The notes under the pieces: model-generated
What the model was told of the DNA's origin: nothing
Seen by the model: the letters and a program-made list of their open reading frames with translations, nothing else
The model's database searches: none
DNA from: Candidatus Tumulicola sp.
Lineage (GTDB): Bacteria > Vulcanimicrobiota > Vulcanimicrobiia > Vulcanimicrobiales > Vulcanimicrobiaceae
Direction: 5' to 3'
Assembly: GCA_036490475.1 (NCBI GenBank)
Contig: DASXDT010000001.1
Span: 62,001 to 126,000, forward strand
Length of the DNA stretch: 64,000 nt
Part shown: one piece after another, positions 60,738 to 64,000 of the stretch
How the letters are laid out: each line of letters starts with the position of its first letter
How positions within the stretch are numbered: the first letter of the stretch is position 1
Translations under genes and position numbers: made by a program

Positions 60738-61931
60738 ATGCGTTTGAGGCCATTACCCTTTAGGCTCCTCGCCGCGGCGTTCTCTTGCGGTGCGGTGGCG
60801 TTGACGTGCGCGTGCGCCGGCGTCGGGGGGGCTACGCCGGCGGCACCAGCGGGTGCCACATCCGGCCTGGCATCGGCGCACTCCGCGACCAAACCCGGGC
60901 TCGGGGCCGTGCTCACGAGTAAAGGCGGCCAGATCTTCGGATTTGACATCAACTCGACCGGCAACGACGGAATTCTATCAACCGCGACGTCGATCGAATC
61001 GTTCGACCAAGACTCGGGCGCCGTCACCGGCTCGTTTCCGAAGAAGGCTCCCGCCGGCACCACATACAGTATCGTCGGAATCACCACCGGCGACGTCGCT
61101 TTAGCGATTCGCTACATTCCGATAAAAAGCTCGATTTACTCGCGCCGCGCGTATAATACGATCGCGCCGCCGACGCAGCAGAAGTTTACCGGTAAGTGGA
61201 CGCCGCCGCTCAAAGACATTCAAGTCGAGCAGGTTGCTCCAAATCAAACGGCCGCCTCCACCGCGCTGTATTCCATAGAGCTCAAGAAGAACGACATTCC
61301 GGATCTGATCGTATCGAACGTGGCCAAGAATACGTTCTCGAAGGTCGTGCATTTGGATCCGAACTTCTTTTCGCTGGGCAACGGACCGCAGTTAGCCCAG
61401 GATACGAAAACCAATCAAGCCGTGTTCGCGCTCTCGCCGGATTACGGACGAGTCGGTGGCGATCCGCCGCTCAACGTGCTGTTCGACATGAAGACCGGTA
61501 AGAAAACGCAATTCAACGGCCTGAACAACGGCTATTATCACGCCGGTTCGGTGAATGGAGCGGCGGTCGACTCGAACACCGGCATCTTCGCCACCGACAC
61601 GGAGCTGAACGCACAAGTCGAATTTTACAATCTCGCGAGCAAAACCGCCACGTTCGCGCAGTTACCCTGCACGAGCGATACGTCGCAGCTGAATAGCGGG
61701 TCGGGCATCGCCAACGACTCGACCAACGGGCTGTTTATCGTGACCGAACAGTACAACGCCTGTGGAAGCGGCAGTGCGATCGTGGTCTACGACGAGCAAG
61801 GTAATATAATGGAAACGATCACCGGCTTCACCTTCTACGCGGGCGAACCGGCGCCGGTGATCAATCCTAGCAAACGAATGGGTTGGGCCTTCGGACCGTC
61901 GTTTAGTCAACTCCAGCAGTTCTTCTACTGA
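60738..61931 (+). CDS. Secreted lipoprotein, probably beta-propeller
   Basis: A 397-residue predicted lipoprotein with a lipobox (LTCAC) and a long Ala/Gly/Pro spacer. The mature part has repeating beta segments (GQIFGFDINSTGNDG, NAVDSNTGIFATDTELNAQVEFY) consistent with a propeller but without clear NHL blades. Two cysteines near the end. No family recognised. The stop lies on the boundary of the decayed RES gene, whose 3' end overlaps it by seven bases. Confidence 0.65.
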   Translation: MRLRPLPFRLLAAAFSCGAVALTCACAGVGGATPAAPAGATSGLASAHSATKPGLGAVLTSKGGQIFGFDINSTGNDGILSTATSIESFDQDSGAVTGSFPKKAPAGTTYSIVGITTGDVALAIRYIPIKSSIYSRRAYNTIAPPTQQKFTGKWTPPLKDIQVEQVAPNQTAASTALYSIELKKNDIPDLIVSNVAKNTFSKVVHLDPNFFSLGNGPQLAQDTKTNQAVFALSPDYGRVGGDPPLNVLFDMKTGKKTQFNGLNNGYYHAGSVNGAAVDSNTGIFATDTELNAQVEFYNLASKTATFAQLPCTSDTSQLNSGSGIANDSTNGLFIVTEQYNACGSGSAIVVYDEQGNIMETITGFTFYAGEPAPVINPSKRMGWAFGPSFSQLQQFFY

Positions 61932-62206
61932 AGCTTCTTCGCGTCGAGCGAGTGCGCTCTCGCCACGCCGAAAGGCTCGAGCATTTCGATATCGTCGAAT
62001 CGAATAACATCTGCGAGCGAAACGCTCAGCTCGTACAGCGTTGCTCTAAACTTCGATGGGAATACGGGCTCCTGACCTAGCCAAAAATAAATTTCGGCGA
62101 TCGCCCCATCCGCAGAAAAGGATGCGTACAAAGCGCCACCCGATCCAGAGTCCAATCGGCCGCCAATGCACGAAGTCTGCAAAGGGTCACGAGCCGGGCG
62201 GTCCAC
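61925..62206 (-). pseudogene. Truncated RES-domain toxin
   Basis: A 93-residue frame with the RES NAD-phosphorylase pattern: SCIGGRLDSGSGGALYASFS, then GAIAEIYFWLG (the conserved Glu) and TLYELSVSLADVIRF. The family Arg in GGR and the Glu are present, but the C-terminal half with the conserved serine is missing and the N-terminal strand with the first arginine is degenerate. It ends at the neighbouring gene's stop. RES toxins deplete NAD+; this copy is almost certainly inactive. It follows its antitoxin by 13 bp. Confidence 0.65.
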
Positions 62207-62219
62207 GTGAGTTCGATGT

Positions 62220-62572
62220 TTATAGGTAAACGCCGGAATCGAGCTGTTCGATCAGAGCGAGGACCGGCTCGGGATCGCCGTTTCGTATCAGATCGATAGG
62301 CCGTTGATTTTCGAGAAGCGGGTGGCGCGCATTCAACCACAACCGGGTTTTTGCGGGTTCATAAAAGTCAGCCAAGCGCCGAGCGATGTAGGCCAGATTG
62401 GCAATAACCGTCTGCCTGTGAATGTCCGGGGTTGCCTTGCGCCGGCCCAGCGCGATACGGTGGCCGGGGAAACGTCCACAATGTTGGCGACGTCTTTCCC
62501 CTGAAGGCCACCCTCTGTCCGGAGGTCTTCCAGAATCCGGGAAACGGCCGTCGGCATCGTTTGGGTTACCAT
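62220..62572 (-). pseudogene. Frameshifted Xre/MbcA/ParS-type antitoxin of the RES pair
   Basis: Two frames together make one antitoxin. From ATG 62572: an HTH (GKDVANIVDVSPATVSRWAG). Near 62455-62465 the reading moves by one base into KATPDIHRQTVIANLAYIARRLADFYEP, LWLNARHPLLENQRPIDLI and LIEQLDSGVYL, the MbcA/ParS-type toxin-binding domain, ending at 62220. One base is missing near the GGGCCGGCGC stretch. The pair order antitoxin-toxin is as in known RES-Xre modules. Both genes are damaged. Confidence 0.7.
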
Positions 62573-62605
62573 ATGCTTTCATATTGTAACCCCGTGTGAA
62601 AGCAT
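62573..62605. promoter_or_regulatory. Inverted-repeat operator and -10 of the antitoxin
   Basis: Perfect nine-base arms ATGCTTTCA (62573-62581) and TGAAAGCAT (62597-62605), 15 bases apart, directly in front of the antitoxin ATG at 62572. Between them the minus strand has TACAAT, a likely -10. This fits autorepression by the antitoxin. Confidence 0.65.
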
Positions 62606-62612
62606 TATGTAA

Positions 62613-63191
62613 CTATCTGGCCATGGAATCTTCTTGCAAGTCGAGATTTAGCGCCAGCACGTTGACGTGCGGTTCGCCGAGGAAGCCCAGTTGCCGACCC
62701 GCGATGTGTGTTGCGACGAGCGCCCGCACCGAATCGACGGACACATGGCGGGCGGCGGCGATCCGCGGCACTTGCCAGTAGGCCGCTTCCGGCGAGATAT
62801 CGGGATCGATGCCGCTGGCGCTGCTCGTCACGAGATCGATCGGCGGCGCTCCGAGGGCGTCTGGATTGTCGTGCTTGAGTTGCGCGATGCGTTTTTGCGT
62901 CGCAGTCATGAGCTTGGCCGAGGTCGGCCCGAGATTCGTGCCGCCGGTGGACGTCGGATCGTAGCCTTTGCCGGCGGCCGATGGGCGCCCCTGAAAGTAC
63001 TGCGGCTGCGTCCAGAGTTGGCCTACGAGCGTCGAGCCCACCACGCGCCCGTCGACCTTCACCAGCGAACCGGCGGCTTGCCACGGGAACGCGACGCGCG
63101 CGAACCCGGTCATAGCCAGCGGATACAGCAGTCCGAGAAGTACGACCGTTACGACGGTCATACGGAACGACGTGCCTAGTTGTGCGATCAC
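62613..63191 (-). CDS. kdpC: Potassium-transporting ATPase subunit KdpC
   Basis: A 192-residue inner-membrane protein: one N-terminal helix (MTVVTVVLLGLLYPLAMTG) and a periplasmic domain with YFQGRPSAAG, SGGTNLGPTS and DPDISPEAAYWQVPRIAAAR, all signature KdpC segments. It stabilises the KdpB pump and its potassium-binding site. It follows kdpB by 16 bp. Length is normal. GTG 63191 is the start. Confidence 0.93.
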   Translation of the reverse strand: MIAQLGTSFRMTVVTVVLLGLLYPLAMTGFARVAFPWQAAGSLVKVDGRVVGSTLVGQLWTQPQYFQGRPSAAGKGYDPTSTGGTNLGPTSAKLMTATQKRIAQLKHDNPDALGAPPIDLVTSSASGIDPDISPEAAYWQVPRIAAARHVSVDSVRALVATHIAGRQLGFLGEPHVNVLALNLDLQEDSMAR

Positions 63192-63207
63192 GGCTGTTTG
63201 GAATTCC

Positions 63208-64000
63208 TTATGTCAGATGTAACGCGGTGAGAAGGACGTCGATGACTTTGATCCCGACGAACGGTACGATCACGCCGCCGACGCCGTAGATCAGCGTATT
63301 GCGGAGCAGCACGACGTCGGCGCCTCGCGGCTCGTATTTGACGCCGCGCAACGCGATCGGAATGAGCGCGACGATGATCAACGCGTTGAAGATCACGGCC
63401 GACAGGATGGCGCTTTGCGGCGTGCTGAGGTGCATGACGTTGAGCGTCGCCATCGGCGCGTAGGCGGCCGCGAACATCGCGGGCAGAATCGCAAAGTATT
63501 TGGCAACGTCATTGGCGATGGAGAAGGTGGTGAGCGCTCCGCGCGTCATCAGCAACTGCTTGCCGATTTCGACGACGTCGATCAGCTTGGTCGGATCCGA
63601 ATCGAGATCGACCATATTGGCAGCCTCTTTGGCGGCCTGGGTGCCCGAGTTCATCGCGACGCCGACGTCGGCTTGCGCCAGTGCCGGTGCGTCGTTGGTG
63701 CCGTCGCCGGTCATCGCGACCAAACGTCCCGACTGTTGCTCGCGCTTGATGAGGTCCATCTTGGTTTCGGGCGTGGCCTCGGCGAGAAAGTCGTCGACGC
63801 CGGCTTCTCTGGCGATAGCGGCTGCGGTGAGCGGGTTATCTCCGGTGATCATCACCGTACGAATTCCCATGGCGCGCATGCGTTCGAATCGCACACGAAT
63901 GTTCGGTTTGAGCACGTCTTTGAGATGGATCGCTCCGACGACCTGCGCACCGCGCGCGACCAGTAACGGCGTGCCGCCGCTGCGCGCGATGCGCTCGACC
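63208..64000 (-). CDS. kdpB: Potassium-transporting ATPase subunit KdpB, C-terminal part (5' end outside window)
   Basis: The frame is open to the window edge, so only the last 263 residues or so are seen. They hold the P-type ATPase hinge and phosphorylation-domain end: [41 protein letters not shown] and [45 protein letters not shown], then four transmembrane helices including [11 protein letters not shown]. This is KdpB, the ATP-driven subunit of the high-affinity potassium uptake system. kdpC follows; kdpA is expected upstream, outside the window. Confidence 0.95.
   Translation of the reverse strand, partial: VERIARSGGTPLLVARGAQVVGAIHLKDVLKPNIRVRFERMRAMGIRTVMITGDNPLTAAAIAREAGVDDFLAEATPETKMDLIKREQQSGRLVAMTGDGTNDAPALAQADVGVAMNSGTQAAKEAANMVDLDSDPTKLIDVVEIGKQLLMTRGALTTFSIANDVAKYFAILPAMFAAAYAPMATLNVMHLSTPQSAILSAVIFNALIIVALIPIALRGVKYEPRGADVVLLRNTLIYGVGGVIVPFVGIKVIDVLLTALHLT

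Overview
The window is 64 kb of high-GC bacterial chromosome, dense in protein genes, with no tRNA, rRNA, CRISPR array, prophage or intact insertion sequence that I could see. The mix of genes (NHL-type propeller lipoproteins, TonB receptors with a carboxypeptidase-regulatory-like head, SARP and MalT-like regulators, a KdpBC pump with kinase-less KdpD-type sensors, GTG and TTG starts, near-leaderless promoters) suggests a soil or rock lineage such as Candidatus Eremiobacterota (WPS-2) or a neighbouring phylum. That placement is inference; nothing here is a marker gene.

Region by region. 1-10.5 kb: end of a sodium:solute symporter, a zinc-ribbon protein, a Tag-like glycosylase, secreted proteins, a TMEM175-type channel, a large TonB receptor with an unusual C-terminal extension, a 56-residue Cys-rich protein and an OmpR-type two-component pair. 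10.5-19.3 kb: a MalT-like LuxR regulator, a GH130 glycosidase, a TonB-domain protein, a putative metalloprotease gene broken by an in-frame amber codon, and a multicopper oxidase. 19.4-23.6 kb: a SARP/BTAD-AAA-TPR regulator. 23.6-27.2 kb: a winged-helix regulator, membrane proteins and an undecaprenyl diphosphate synthase tied together by three copies of one 17-bp palindrome. 27-38 kb: secreted hydrolases, propeller lipoproteins, a TrmB-type regulator and, at 34.9-36.7 kb, a fusion of a LigD-polymerase-like domain that has lost its catalytic residues, a HARE-HTH-like domain and a PD-(D/E)xK nuclease.

38-46 kb: a reductase, a Fur-family repressor, a DUF2079 membrane protein, an S9 peptidase, an aquaporin operon with an Asn-rich secreted protein, and the second copy of an inverted-repeat element next to a decayed ParD-like antitoxin. 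46-55.7 kb: a MerR regulator, a DUF1254 protein, a cytochrome c operon, and a divergent pair that looks like a split KdpD: membrane/GAF/kinase on one strand, two tandem KdpD sensor domains on the other. 55.7-64 kb: a peptide-binding lipoprotein, a large S41 peptidase, a decayed RES-Xre toxin-antitoxin pair, and kdpC plus the 3' part of kdpB.

The most interesting items are the dead-polymerase/HARE/nuclease fusion, the three-palindrome envelope locus with a new-looking four-cysteine domain, the split and duplicated KdpD sensor, the TonB receptor extension, and the two-copy inverted-repeat element. Everything was read by eye; family assignments rest on remembered motifs and no database search was run.
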